Numbered from the stretch's first letter, positions 32,146 to 45,612 are shown. The stretch: 64,000 nucleotides of DNA from an uncultured Pelagibacteraceae bacterium (GCA_902598735.1 CACKCM010000003.1:45984-109983), one strand, 5' to 3'. Numbers and translations are program-made. The notes: generated by a model from the letters alone, not told the origin.

Positions 32146-32146
<1 letters not shown>
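30380..32146 (+). CDS. ilvB: Acetolactate synthase, large catalytic subunit
   Basis: This TPP- and FAD-dependent enzyme carries out the first shared step of valine, leucine and isoleucine synthesis. At 588 aa it has the usual three domains. The TPP-activating Glu is in ILARHEQGAGHSAEGYARSSG, and VTSGPGATN follows it. The C-terminal TPP/Mg motif runs VVDIAGEASVLM ... LNNEYMGMVRQWQ. Note GEAS where the family usually has GDGS: the first Mg ligand Asp is replaced by Glu. It overlaps ilvH by one nucleotide. Confidence 0.95.
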
Positions 32147-33716
<1,570 letters not shown>

Positions 33717-33803
33717 CCCAATCTGAGTCGAAAACACTAAGTTGAACTACATAATTATTTGCAAATTCTAGCTTTGATTGTAGTATGAGTGGCTGAATAT
33801 TTT

Positions 33804-33817
33804 TATAATTATTAGAT
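33804..33817 (+). promoter_or_regulatory. leuA -10 element close to the start codon
   Basis: A perfect TATAAT at 33804-33809 is followed by 8 nt and the leuA ATG (33818). No Shine-Dalgarno lies between, and no well-spaced -35 is obvious. The 101-bp gap between ilvC and leuA therefore holds at least a promoter; a leaderless leuA transcript is inferred. I see no leader peptide rich in Leu codons. Confidence 0.4.
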
Positions 33818-36425
<2,608 letters not shown>

Positions 36426-36443
36426 TTTGTCTTTACCTAAAAA

Positions 36444-37289
36444 ATGTCAGTTAGTAGAGATGATTTTAGTATAGCTTTTCGTTCAGCTCTTTTACAAAGA
36501 GGAGCAACCCAAAAATTTTCAATTTTCTCTCTTATAATCTTAGCAATAGTGATTTTTTTTCTAGATGTTTATGGATTTAAAGCAATTAAAACAACAAGAA
36601 GTTTTATTAATGACGTTGTCTATAGAGTTACTTATTTAGCTTCTACTCCAACAAGAATATTTCCAGGTATTCACCAGGGAATAGCAAGTCATTTTAACTT
36701 AAAAAAAGAAAATGAAGAATTAAGACAAGTCATAGAACGTTATAAATCTCTTGATCTAAATCTAGAATATATATCAAATGAAAACAAAAATTTGAAAAAA
36801 GTTTTAGATACAGAAAATGTAGAAAGCGTTTCGAATGTAGTTTTAGCTAAAGTTTTAGTTGATCGTAATAGCCCTTTTTTAAAATCAATAATTATTAATA
36901 AAGGAAGTAAAGAAGATATAGTTAAAGGTATGCCAGTTACTCAAAATAAGTATTTGATTGGACGAATAGTCGAAACAAACTATTTATCATCAAGAGTACT
37001 ATTACTAAATGATTTAAATAGCAGAATTCCAGTTACTTTTGATGACAAAAGTACTCAAGCGATTTTAACTGGAGGTGGTACTCGTAAGCCTACATTGTCT
37101 TATTTACCTGAAGATTTTCAATTTAAAGAAGGTATTACTGTATTTGCCTCTGGAAAAGATGGAATTTTTACTGCAGGCACACCTATCGGAAAAACAACGG
37201 ATTATGGAGCAGTTGAGTTATTTGTTGACCCAAATCAATTATCGTATGTGACGGTAAATTTAATTAAACCAAGTAAGGAAGTTTTCTAA
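36444..37289 (+). CDS. mreC: MreC rod-shape-determining protein
   Basis: This is a 281-aa bitopic periplasmic protein. It has one N-terminal transmembrane helix (about 25-45, ILAIVIFFLDVYGF), a coiled coil (NLKKENEELRQVIERYKSL) and the beta-barrel MreC domain (VVLAKVLVDRNSPFLKSIIINKG, then GRIVETNYLSSRVLLLND). MreC links MreB to PBP2. It overlaps mreD by one nucleotide (TAATGG). Confidence 0.93.
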   Translation: MSVSRDDFSIAFRSALLQRGATQKFSIFSLIILAIVIFFLDVYGFKAIKTTRSFINDVVYRVTYLASTPTRIFPGIHQGIASHFNLKKENEELRQVIERYKSLDLNLEYISNENKNLKKVLDTENVESVSNVVLAKVLVDRNSPFLKSIIINKGSKEDIVKGMPVTQNKYLIGRIVETNYLSSRVLLLNDLNSRIPVTFDDKSTQAILTGGGTRKPTLSYLPEDFQFKEGITVFASGKDGIFTAGTPIGKTTDYGAVELFVDPNQLSYVTVNLIKPSKEVF

Positions 37290-37801
37290 TGGCAAAATTA
37301 AATATTGTTCAAAAATTATTTGCAGCAGGTCCTTTAATTTTATTATATTACTTATCAATTAGCGAAATTGATACAAATCTAGAAAAATTATTTGAAGTTT
37401 TTTCTCTAAATCTACAAATTATTATAATTTATTTTTGGATAATAAAACGCCCAAATTTGATGGGCCCAGGTCATATATTTTTAGCTGGTCTTATAAACGA
37501 TGTGGTGATGGGATTTCCATTAGGTATCAGCTCACTCTCTTATCTTTTAGTTTGTTTTGTAGGTAATTATGTAAGAAATAAAAGTGTAAATACTACAATA
37601 GCATCTGATTGGTTTACGTTTTTTATAGCTTTAATTTTTGCCAACTTACTATTCTTTACGTTGTTAAATAATTTTTCGGAAGTTGCTATTTCTTACGCGA
37701 AAATTGGTTATAATACTTTTTTCACTTTATTTATGTTTCCAGTTTTTTGGCTTCTGTTTAATTTTTATAAAATAAGCTTTATAGGATCTCAAGATGCTTA
37801 G
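37289..37801 (+). CDS. mreD: MreD rod-shape-determining membrane protein
   Basis: This is a 170-aa polytopic membrane protein with about five transmembrane helices. It has the family-type NLMGPGHIFLAGLINDVVMGFPLGISSLSYLL segment in two consecutive blocks. Sequence conservation in MreD is low; synteny between mreC and mrdA makes the call firm. It overlaps the next gene by 8 nt. Confidence 0.88.
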   Translation: MAKLNIVQKLFAAGPLILLYYLSISEIDTNLEKLFEVFSLNLQIIIIYFWIIKRPNLMGPGHIFLAGLINDVVMGFPLGISSLSYLLVCFVGNYVRNKSVNTTIASDWFTFFIALIFANLLFFTLLNNFSEVAISYAKIGYNTFFTLFMFPVFWLLFNFYKISFIGSQDA

Positions 37802-39728
37802 CCCTGGGTCAGGAAATACCGTTATTAAGTCAAAACTTATAAATAGAAGAATGTTTCTATTAACTGCAGCAAAAGCTGTAGTAATGGTTGGTTTAGTAGG
37901 GAGACTTATATCTCTTCAAATTAATCAAGCTACAAAATACAAATCTTTATCAGATAAAAACAGGTTTAGAGAATGGAAGTTAGCCCCTGAAAGAGGAGCA
38001 ATAAAAGATTTTTTTGATACAAAAATAGCATCAACTGAACCTCTTTACCAATTACATTTAGTTCCTGAAAATGCTAAAGACTTAGACAATTTATTTGTAA
38101 GATTAAAAGCGATTTTAAAAATTACTGATCGAAAAGTTTCCTATTTAAAAAGAGTTATAAAAAAACAAAAACCCTGGGAACCAGTAATTGTTTCTGAAAA
38201 TTTGAATTGGTCCGAATTTTCAAGAATAAATTTATTTTTACACGAGTTGGAGGGGGTAGAACCTATTGTATCAGTAGCAAGAACTTATCCTGATAATTCT
38301 TCAGCTCATATTTTGGGTTATGTTTCTCAAATAAGTGCTAAAGATTTACAAACAAAAGAATATCTTAAAGAATTAGCTGTACCAGGTATGGCAATAGGAA
38401 AAACCGGTTTAGAAAGAAAACTAGATGAACAGATAATTGGTAAAGTTGGCTATCAACGATATGAAGTTAATGCTTTTGGAAAAAGAATAAGGGAAATTAA
38501 AATTGATGAGGGCCAAGCAGGTAAAAGTTTCAAAACAACTTTAGACTACGAAATTCAAAAATATACCAATGAACTCTTAAAAGATAAAGCAGCAGCAGTG
38601 TGTGTGATGGATGTTTACAATGGAGATATTGTATCTTTAGTTTCCTCTCCAACGTTTGAGCCTAATGAATTTGTTCATGGATTAGATAAGGCTTATTGGA
38701 ATAGTTTGATTAAAGACGAAAAGAAACCATTAGGTAACAAGGCATTATCGGGATTATACCCTCCTGGATCTACGATTAAAACTTTGGTGGCTTTAAGTGC
38801 TTTAGAAAATAAAATTATTAGACCTTTAGATACTTTTACATGCAAAGGAAAGATCGAGCTTTATGGTGAGAAGTTTCATTGTTGGGAGAAAGATGGACAC
38901 GGTATTGTAAATCTTAGAAAAGGAATTCAGAGATCTTGTGATGTTTATTTTTATGAAGTTGCTAGAAAACTTGGTGTGGATAAATTATCAGAAACTGCAA
39001 AGAGATTTGGTTTGGGAAAAAAGGTTTTAAGTGATTTTATTGAAGAAAGGTCTGGAGTAGTACCAAATACAAAATGGAAGAAAAAATTTATAGGACAAAA
39101 TTGGTACTTAGGTGAAACTCTTCACTCAGGAATAGGTCAAGGATACTTCCAAAGTACTCCTTTGCAATTATGTTTAATGACGGCACAAATAGCAAATGGA
39201 GGATTTGAAATAAAGCCAAGAATAATAGTTGATGAAAAAAACGACAACTTAAGAAATTATTTAAAACATAAAAATGAGAATCCCAATGAACCTCTTCCAA
39301 CTGATTTATTAATATCAAATTTTAACTTAAAGCCTTTATTTAAAAACCAAGAACATATTAACCTAATTAAGGATGCTATGTTTTCTTCTTCAAATGAACC
39401 AGGAGGAACTTCTTATAGACATAGGTTAGAGAATCCAAAATATACATTTGCTGGTAAAACTGGCTCATCACAGATCAAAAGATTTACAGAGGCTCAGCGT
39501 GAAGCAGAGGTAAAACAAGAAAGTTTACCTTACAAAGATAGAGACCATGCATTGTTTGTAGCATTTGCTCCATATAAAAATCCGCAATATGCAATAAGTG
39601 TTTTAGTTGAGCATGGTGGTTCAGGTGGTAAAACTGCTGCGCCAATAGCGAAGAAAGTAATTAAAAAAGTTCTTGAAAGACATGAATTAAGAAGAAGTGC
39701 AAATAATAAAATTGGAGAATCTGTTTAA
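37794..39728 (+). CDS. mrdA: Penicillin-binding protein 2 (elongasome transpeptidase)
   Basis: PBP2 is the class B transpeptidase cross-linking lateral-wall peptidoglycan. At 644 aa it has an N-terminal membrane anchor (about 19-40) and a pedestal domain with APERGAIKD. The transpeptidase motifs are PPGSTIKT (nucleophile S326, K329), SCD (in RSCDVYFYEV) and KTGSSQ. The C-terminal insertion before KTG is normal. One-nucleotide overlap with rodA. Confidence 0.96.
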   Translation: MLSPGSGNTVIKSKLINRRMFLLTAAKAVVMVGLVGRLISLQINQATKYKSLSDKNRFREWKLAPERGAIKDFFDTKIASTEPLYQLHLVPENAKDLDNLFVRLKAILKITDRKVSYLKRVIKKQKPWEPVIVSENLNWSEFSRINLFLHELEGVEPIVSVARTYPDNSSAHILGYVSQISAKDLQTKEYLKELAVPGMAIGKTGLERKLDEQIIGKVGYQRYEVNAFGKRIREIKIDEGQAGKSFKTTLDYEIQKYTNELLKDKAAAVCVMDVYNGDIVSLVSSPTFEPNEFVHGLDKAYWNSLIKDEKKPLGNKALSGLYPPGSTIKTLVALSALENKIIRPLDTFTCKGKIELYGEKFHCWEKDGHGIVNLRKGIQRSCDVYFYEVARKLGVDKLSETAKRFGLGKKVLSDFIEERSGVVPNTKWKKKFIGQNWYLGETLHSGIGQGYFQSTPLQLCLMTAQIANGGFEIKPRIIVDEKNDNLRNYLKHKNENPNEPLPTDLLISNFNLKPLFKNQEHINLIKDAMFSSSNEPGGTSYRHRLENPKYTFAGKTGSSQIKRFTEAQREAEVKQESLPYKDRDHALFVAFAPYKNPQYAISVLVEHGGSGGKTAAPIAKKVIKKVLERHELRRSANNKIGESV

Positions 39729-40852
39729 TGTTACAACCAAGATCTATTCATTCATCATTAAGTTTAAAAGATAAACTTTCTTCAATTGATTATATTTTAG
39801 TTTTTTCAATTTTTATTTTAGGGCTTATAAGTATTATGGCTATGTATTCAACGGATGGAGGAGAGTTTAAATACCATACTAATAGTCACATACTTAGATT
39901 TTTCATTTTCTTTGGGATGTTTCTAATTATTTCCTTTGTTCAAATTAGATTTTGGCACAGCACGAGTTTTTTAATGTATATTTTGTTTTTTTTATTACTT
40001 CTTGGTGTAAAATATTTTGGTCTTACCTCTTCAGGTTCTAAGCGTTGGTTAGATTTATATTTTATGAATCTTCAACCTTCAGAGTTAATGAAAATAGGTT
40101 TAATTTTATTTCTCGCAAAGTATTATCATAGAATTTCAATTGAAAATATTAATCAAATAAGATTTTTGTTTTTACCTATTGTAGTATTGATTGCTCCGGT
40201 AATATTAGTAGCTACTCAACCAGATTTAGGAACAGCTTTGTTGATTGCTGCAGGAGGCTTAACAGTTGCTTGGCTAGCTGGAGTGAAAGTAAAATTTTTT
40301 GTATTTTCTGGTTTATCTTTTTTGGCATTGTTACCCATAGCGATATCTTTTCTAAAACCTTATCAAAAATCAAGAATACTAACATTTTTAAATCCTGAAA
40401 GAGATCCCTTAGGTGCAGGATATCAAATTATTCAGTCTAAAATTGCTATTGGCTCTGGCGGTTTATTTGGCAAAGGTTTTTTACAAGGATCCCAGAGTTA
40501 TTTAGATTATTTACCAGAGAAACATACAGATTTTATTTTTACACTTTTTTCAGAAGAATTTGGATTTTTTGGATCACTATTAATACTTTTCTTATATGCG
40601 ATAATTGTCTGGAGAATAGTTAAAATTGGCAATATTACGAGAAGTAATTTTGGAAAATTATATTGTTATAGTTTTGCTACTGCATTTTTTATATATGTAG
40701 TTGTAAATATGATGATGGTTCTAGGCTTGCTTCCAATTGTGGGATCACCTCTACCAATTATGTCTTATGGAGGCTCCTCTATGATGGCAATTATGTTAGG
40801 ATTGGGTATAGCAATGTCATGTAAAATTTACAAAGATACACCTGTAAATTAA
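39728..40852 (+). CDS. rodA: RodA, elongasome SEDS glycosyltransferase
   Basis: This partner of PBP2 polymerises lateral-wall glycan. The 374-aa polytopic membrane protein has SEDS motifs SGSKRWLDLYFMNLQPSELMK, TQPDLGTALL, DYLPEKHTDFIFTLFSEEFG and the C-terminal GSPLPIMSYGGSSM. Position after mrdA distinguishes it from the septal paralogue FtsW at 1332. Confidence 0.95.
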   Translation: MLQPRSIHSSLSLKDKLSSIDYILVFSIFILGLISIMAMYSTDGGEFKYHTNSHILRFFIFFGMFLIISFVQIRFWHSTSFLMYILFFLLLLGVKYFGLTSSGSKRWLDLYFMNLQPSELMKIGLILFLAKYYHRISIENINQIRFLFLPIVVLIAPVILVATQPDLGTALLIAAGGLTVAWLAGVKVKFFVFSGLSFLALLPIAISFLKPYQKSRILTFLNPERDPLGAGYQIIQSKIAIGSGGLFGKGFLQGSQSYLDYLPEKHTDFIFTLFSEEFGFFGSLLILFLYAIIVWRIVKIGNITRSNFGKLYCYSFATAFFIYVVVNMMMVLGLLPIVGSPLPIMSYGGSSMMAIMLGLGIAMSCKIYKDTPVN

Positions 40853-40916
40853 ACCTATTTTGGTCAAATTTGATTTTATTAAATGCTTGTAAAATATAAT
40901 GATAGGTGGTTAATTT

Positions 40917-41384
40917 ATGAAAAAATATATGTTTGGTGATAAAAAAAACAAATTAACAGACACAGAAAGATCTTTAATTAGTGAAACTGTAAGCATTGAG
41001 GGAACCATAAATAGTTCTGGAGCCATTGATGTAGCGGGATTAGTAAAAGGTCCAGTTTACTCTAAAGAGATTATTATTCGAGAAACAGGATCAATCACCG
41101 GGTCAATAGAAGGAGACCACATAGAAATTCATGGGCATTTAGATGGAAAGGTTTCAGGTCAAGATATTGTCATTGGAACAACAGGTACAGTTAAAGGCGA
41201 TATTGAATTTGGAAACAATCTAAAGACAGAGAACGGAGCTGACATAGATGGCTACATCAAAAAAACAAATAAATCTAAATCTACTTTAACAGGCGATTTT
41301 TTATTTAAGAAAAAAGAAAAAAAAGAACAAGCTGAAAACAAAGAAGATAGGCCTGATGTGGTTAACAAAGAAGCTTTGGCCTAA
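40917..41384 (+). CDS. Bactofilin-family cytoskeletal protein
   Basis: This 155-aa protein has a central repetitive beta-helix: SVEGTINSSGAIDVAGLVKG-type turns every roughly 17-18 residues (VSIEGTINSSGAIDVAG, GSITGSIEGDHIEIHG, GTVKGDIEFG). A charged disordered tail (KKKEKKEQAENKEDRPD) follows. Bactofilins self-assemble without nucleotides and often recruit wall enzymes. It lies 64 nt after the elongasome operon, so a role in shape is plausible. Confidence 0.88.
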   Translation: MKKYMFGDKKNKLTDTERSLISETVSIEGTINSSGAIDVAGLVKGPVYSKEIIIRETGSITGSIEGDHIEIHGHLDGKVSGQDIVIGTTGTVKGDIEFGNNLKTENGADIDGYIKKTNKSKSTLTGDFLFKKKEKKEQAENKEDRPDVVNKEALA

Positions 41385-41429
41385 TCTACCGCACTATTAA
41401 TTTTTATTCTATCTAATATAATTTTCATA

Positions 41430-42689
41430 ATGGAAAATTATAAATGTAAGTCAGTTGGTATTATCGGATCAGGTATTCAAGGAGTTTGTACCGGGCTACA
41501 ATTGATTAAAAAAGGTATCCCAGTGACAATATTTGATAGACAAGATCCCCTATCTTCAGAATACAAACCCGCATCTTATGGGAACGCTGGTCATTTTTCA
41601 CCTTACGCCGTTATTCAATTTAATCGTCCAGATATTTTGTACGATGTTCCAAAAATGCTTTTTAGCTCTTATGGACCACTTGCTTTAAAATGGAATCATA
41701 TTCCAAAAATGTTTAATTGGTTTTTACGCTACTTTAAAAATTGTAATAAAAAATCGATGATGCATACAGCAAAATACATGCATCAAATTTTAAGTTTATC
41801 AAATGATGCTTACGAGGAAATTTTTCAAGAAATTGATATTACAGGTCTTGTTGAAAAAAAAGGTATAATATATGTTTGGACTAATAAAAACTTAAAGAGT
41901 AGAGAGTTAGAAATTAAACTGAGAGATGAACTTGGAATTCAGCAAAAATTACTTACTCAAAATGAAATTTTAGAATTAGAGCCAAATTTGAGTCCTGTGT
42001 TTGACTCAGGTGTAATATATGAGGACGCAATGCACGCTAAAGATCCTCATGGAATTCTTAAAGAAATATTTAAGTTGTTTCTTAAAAAAGGGGGTAAATT
42101 TATTCAAACAAACATTAAGAGCATAGAACAGTCAAAATTTAATGAAACATTAATAAAATCAGAAAATGAAAAATATAGGTTTGAAAAATCAGTAATTGCT
42201 TCAGGAGCTTTCTCGAAAAAATTAACTGATCAATTAGGAGAAAATATTCCTTTAGATACTGAGCGTGGTTATCATGTCCACTTTAAAGGTCAGGATAATC
42301 TTATTACAAGGCCAGTAATATTTTTAGATCGTGGTTTTGGAATGACACCGATGAATCAAGGTTTAAGAGCTGTAGGGACAGTTGAGCTTGGCGGATTAGA
42401 CAACCCACCTTCAAAAAAGAGAATTGATTACGTAATAAAATGCGCTAAAGAACTTCTACCTCAACTGGGAAAACATGAGGACGAATGGCTTGGCTTTAGA
42501 CCAACTTTACCAGATTTTTTACCCGTATTAGGACCTTCTCTAAAAAACAAAAACATTATATATGCATTTGGCCATCAACATTTAGGCTGGACATTAGGAG
42601 CTATAACAGGCAAGATTATTTCCGGAATTGTAGCAGGTGAAAAGACTAATTTAGATTTATCTGCCTACAGTTCAAAAAGATTTAATTAG
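41430..42689 (+). CDS. FAD-dependent D-amino-acid dehydrogenase (DadA-like)
   Basis: This 419-aa DAO-superfamily oxidoreductase begins with the dinucleotide-binding motif VGIIGSGIQGVCTGLQLIKKG (about residues 8-28). The family sequences FDRQDPLSSE, ASYGNAGHFSPYAV and GFRPTLPDFLPVLGPS follow, with the C-terminal AFGHQHLGWTLG. DadA-type enzymes oxidise D-amino acids to keto acids, passing electrons to the respiratory chain. Substrate is not determinable; it could also be a hydroxyproline- or glycine-type relative. The next two genes follow closely. Confidence 0.82.
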   Translation: MENYKCKSVGIIGSGIQGVCTGLQLIKKGIPVTIFDRQDPLSSEYKPASYGNAGHFSPYAVIQFNRPDILYDVPKMLFSSYGPLALKWNHIPKMFNWFLRYFKNCNKKSMMHTAKYMHQILSLSNDAYEEIFQEIDITGLVEKKGIIYVWTNKNLKSRELEIKLRDELGIQQKLLTQNEILELEPNLSPVFDSGVIYEDAMHAKDPHGILKEIFKLFLKKGGKFIQTNIKSIEQSKFNETLIKSENEKYRFEKSVIASGAFSKKLTDQLGENIPLDTERGYHVHFKGQDNLITRPVIFLDRGFGMTPMNQGLRAVGTVELGGLDNPPSKKRIDYVIKCAKELLPQLGKHEDEWLGFRPTLPDFLPVLGPSLKNKNIIYAFGHQHLGWTLGAITGKIISGIVAGEKTNLDLSAYSSKRFN

Positions 42690-42696
42690 GATTTTT

Positions 42697-43587
42697 TTGT
42701 CAAAAAATTATTTAGCTTACATTTTTCTTACATTAGCTGCTTTATTCTGGTCAGGAAATTTTATTATAGGGAAATTTGCAACTTTATTCGAAGTACCACC
42801 GCTAACTCTAAATTTTTTAAGATGGGTCATGGTATGGGTTTTATTGATACCTTTCACTATTAAAGAAATTTTAGCTAAAAGAATCTATATTAAAGAAAAT
42901 TTTTTAGTAATAAGTTTTATGGGTATTTTATCAATTAGCACCTTCAACTCGGTTGTATATTTTGCTTTAAACTTTACACAAGTTATTAATGCCGTTTTAA
43001 TGTTAGCTGCTATTCCACCAATGATAATAATTTTTTCATCAATTATGAAAATTGAAAAAACAAATATTTTTCAAATATTTGGATTAATTTTATCAGTTAT
43101 TGGAGTTGCAACAATTATTTCAAATGCAGATATTCAAAAAATAATTTCTTTAAGTTTCAACAAAGGCGATATATGGATGCTGGTTTGTGTTTTGAGTTGG
43201 TCATTATACTCAACATTGCTAAAAAAAAGTAAGTTAGAATTATCTCAATTTTCATTAATTCAAATAATGGTTACTGCAGGATTAATTTTTTTATTTCCAC
43301 AGTTTCTATATGAACAATCGATCGGGTTACATGTAAAAATTAATAATGCCTTTATCTTCATCTTAATTTATGTAGTTATCTTTCCCGCAATTGCAGCTTA
43401 TTATTGTTGGCAAAAAGCTATAGAACTAATTGGGCCCAACAGATCTTCAATGTTTATTCAACTCATGCCCCTTTTTAGTGCATTAATGGCAATAATAATT
43501 TTTAAAGAAAAATTTCAACTGTTTCATTTAATTGGGGCAATTTTTATAATTTCTGGTATTTATTTATCAAATAGGAAAACTCAATGA
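42697..43587 (+). CDS. EamA/DMT-family transporter
   Basis: This is a 296-aa protein with about ten transmembrane helices in two EamA repeats (LAALFWSGNFIIGKFA, then WMLVCVLSWSLYSTLLKK). Such proteins export amino acids or other small metabolites. It starts at TTG (42697), 7 nt after the DadA-like gene. It overlaps the next gene by 4 nt, so it is likely in the same operon. Substrate unknown. Confidence 0.85.
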   Translation: MSKNYLAYIFLTLAALFWSGNFIIGKFATLFEVPPLTLNFLRWVMVWVLLIPFTIKEILAKRIYIKENFLVISFMGILSISTFNSVVYFALNFTQVINAVLMLAAIPPMIIIFSSIMKIEKTNIFQIFGLILSVIGVATIISNADIQKIISLSFNKGDIWMLVCVLSWSLYSTLLKKSKLELSQFSLIQIMVTAGLIFLFPQFLYEQSIGLHVKINNAFIFILIYVVIFPAIAAYYCWQKAIELIGPNRSSMFIQLMPLFSALMAIIIFKEKFQLFHLIGAIFIISGIYLSNRKTQ

Positions 43588-44534
43588 TAAAAGTTGCAGT
43601 ATTAGATGATTATCAAGATGCTTTTATACAAATTGTTAACACATCAAAGTATAAAGACAAATATCATTTTAAAATTTTTAATGAAGCCTTCAATGATGAA
43701 AATGAAGCTATTGAAGCCTTGGAGGAATTCGAAGCATTGTTTATAATGCGAGAAAGAACCCCCATCACAAAAGATTTATTAGAAAATTTACCAAATCTTA
43801 AATACATAATGACTTCAGGTATGCGTAATAATTCTATTAATTTAGAAGTAGCGAAAAAAAAAGGTATTTTGGTATGTGGAACTGAAATAAATTCAAATCC
43901 TGCAGCTGAAATCACTTGGACTTTGATCTTAGGTCTTTTAAGAAATGTTAAACAAGAAATTGATAATATGTTTCAAGGATATTGGCAGACTACTATCGGT
44001 TCAGAATTAAAAGGTAAAATGTTGGGGTTAATAGGCTTGGGTAAAATTGGAACACAAGTTGCAAAGGTAGGCAAAGCTTTTGGAATGGAAGTGTGCGCTT
44101 GGAGTGAAAATCTAAATTTATCTCATGCTAATGAACATGGAGTATTACCTATGAGTAAAGAAGATTTACTTAAAAATTCAGATATAATTTCTATTCATTT
44201 AGTTTTAGGTGAAAGGTATAAAAACTTAATTACAAAAAAAGAAATAGAAATGATGAAAAAAACAAGTTTTTTAATCAATACTTCGAGAGGTCCAATTATT
44301 AATGAAAATGATTTAGTTGAAGCTTTAAAAGATGAAAAAATAGCCGGTGTCGGTTTAGATGTTTATGACACAGAACCACTCCCGCAAGATCATAAACTTC
44401 GATTTCTTTCAAATGCTTTATTATTACCCCATATCGGTTACGTAACTGCTGAAAATTATTTAAAATTTTATTCGCAAATGATTGAAAATTTAGAAAGTTG
44501 CTTAGAAAACAAGCCTTTACGAATAATCTCATAG
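43584..44534 (+). CDS. D-isomer-specific 2-hydroxyacid dehydrogenase family protein
   Basis: This 316-aa NAD-dependent oxidoreductase has the cofactor motif LGLIGLGKIGTQVAKVGKAFGM (about 147-168). It also has the signature MMKKTSFLINTSRGPIINEND, and the catalytic Arg/Glu/His triad is consistent with Arg in NTSRGP, Glu in DTEPLP and His in LPHIGY. Relatives include SerA- and glyoxylate-reductase-like enzymes. Overlap with the EamA gene and proximity to the DadA-like gene suggest a keto-acid reduction step linked to D-amino acid use (inference). Confidence 0.85.
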   Translation: MIKVAVLDDYQDAFIQIVNTSKYKDKYHFKIFNEAFNDENEAIEALEEFEALFIMRERTPITKDLLENLPNLKYIMTSGMRNNSINLEVAKKKGILVCGTEINSNPAAEITWTLILGLLRNVKQEIDNMFQGYWQTTIGSELKGKMLGLIGLGKIGTQVAKVGKAFGMEVCAWSENLNLSHANEHGVLPMSKEDLLKNSDIISIHLVLGERYKNLITKKEIEMMKKTSFLINTSRGPIINENDLVEALKDEKIAGVGLDVYDTEPLPQDHKLRFLSNALLLPHIGYVTAENYLKFYSQMIENLESCLENKPLRIIS

Positions 44535-44585
44535 AAAAGAACTTCCATTACAGGTTGTATTATATAAACTCATTTTGAGTGATTC

Positions 44586-44603
44586 GTTTGTTTTATAACA
44601 AAC
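44586..44603. promoter_or_regulatory. Perfect 7-bp hairpin upstream of lipoprotein gene A
   Basis: GTTTGTT-TTAT-AACAAAC forms a hairpin 44 nt before the lipoprotein A start. It could be a stop signal for the preceding transcript, although no long U-tract follows, or an operator. Function unknown. Confidence 0.3.
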
Positions 44604-44647
44604 AAATCTCTGCTTAAAATAGGGGAAATATAAGAAGAAAAGAGAGT

Positions 44648-45049
44648 ATGAAAAAAATTTTAGGCTTTTTGCTTGGTCTCACTTTATTAACTGGTTGCGC
44701 TGAGTCTATAGCTCTATTAGGACCAACCTCCACCGCAGTAACAGGCGGAAACATTGCTCAGTCAACTCTTTCTTCAGCAGTAAATTTTGGGGTAAAAAAA
44801 CAAACTGGAAAAAGCCCAATGGAACATGCAATGACATATGCTGAGGGAATGAGTCCGCAGAAAAAGAAAGAGCCTTGCTTATCATTTGCTGAAAAAACTA
44901 ATTCAGAAATTTGTGCTATTGTGAAAAAACAATTGAAAATAACTAAATCGAAGATATTAAAGAAATCAAAGAAAAATTCTATAAAAGAACTTACTTCATC
45001 TCTTCAGCCTAATATAAATCAAAAATCTAAAATTAAGTATTTAGATTAA
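44648..45049 (+). CDS. Small lipoprotein A (tandem paralogue), hypothetical
   Basis: A 133-aa protein with a lipoprotein signal peptide (MKKILGFLLGLTLLTGCAES, lipobox TGC, Cys at about residue 17). The mature N-terminus CAESIALLGP, the segment VKKQTGKSPMEHAMTYAEG and the two-Cys unit PCLSFAEKTNSEICAIVKKQ are shared with the next gene. The C-terminus is Lys-rich and low complexity. RBS-like GAGAG precedes the ATG. No known family. Confidence 0.7.
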   Translation: MKKILGFLLGLTLLTGCAESIALLGPTSTAVTGGNIAQSTLSSAVNFGVKKQTGKSPMEHAMTYAEGMSPQKKKEPCLSFAEKTNSEICAIVKKQLKITKSKILKKSKKNSIKELTSSLQPNINQKSKIKYLD

Positions 45050-45189
45050 TTTACTCTTAAACAAGTCAGCATTTTAAATTTAAGATTTTAACCACCTTGA
45101 GTTGTGTTAATAAAAATTAATACGCCAATAATTAACTTTTATTTAAAGATGAAGCAGATATATGGGACCAATCAAAACAAGATTTAATC

Positions 45190-45597
45190 ATGAAAAAAAT
45201 ATTGCTTTTATTATCATCTATTTTCCTGCTGAACGGTTGCGCTGAGTCGTTAGCATTACTCGGCCCAGGCGCCTCTAACGGAAGATTTGTTCAATCCAGT
45301 TTAAATTCAGCTATTAGTTATGGGGTTAAAAAACAAACAGGAAAAACTCCTTTGGAGCACGCTATTGCTTACGTAGAAGAAAAAAATCCAGAGAGAAAAA
45401 AAGAAACCTGCTTTTCTTCTTTTGAAATAACAAGGTCTGAATTTTGCACAATTGTTAAAAAACAAATTAAGTCTAAAAGCGCTGCTGTGGTAGAAAAGAC
45501 TACAGACTTTGTGAAAGAATTTCCAAAAAATAAAATTAAAGAAATATCTAAGATTGAAAAAATAGCAAAGAAATCAATTATTTATAATAGAAGATAA
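45190..45597 (+). CDS. Small lipoprotein B (tandem paralogue), hypothetical
   Basis: A 135-aa lipoprotein (MKKILLLLSSIFLLNGCAES, lipobox NGC) clearly duplicated from the preceding gene. It shares CAESxALLGP, VKKQTGKTPLEHAIAYVEE and the two-Cys module (TCFSSFEITRSEFCTIVKKQ). The C-terminal tail is a Lys-rich amphipathic stretch. Spacing of 140 nt to the first copy suggests its own promoter or a long leader. A terminator hairpin follows. Function unknown. Confidence 0.7.
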   Translation: MKKILLLLSSIFLLNGCAESLALLGPGASNGRFVQSSLNSAISYGVKKQTGKTPLEHAIAYVEEKNPERKKETCFSSFEITRSEFCTIVKKQIKSKSAAVVEKTTDFVKEFPKNKIKEISKIEKIAKKSIIYNRR

Positions 45598-45612
45598 CTT
45601 TTTTTTCTAAAG

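Noticed and set aside
33717-33817. Leucine leader-peptide attenuator before leuA
   Set aside because: No Leu-rich short ORF and no terminator hairpin with a T-run in the 101-bp gap; only a -10 element is clear.
45149-45187. 12-codon ORF (MKQIYGTNQNKI) before lipoprotein B
   Set aside because: Too short, no ribosome-binding site and no hydrophobic or coupled feature; likely chance in a leader.
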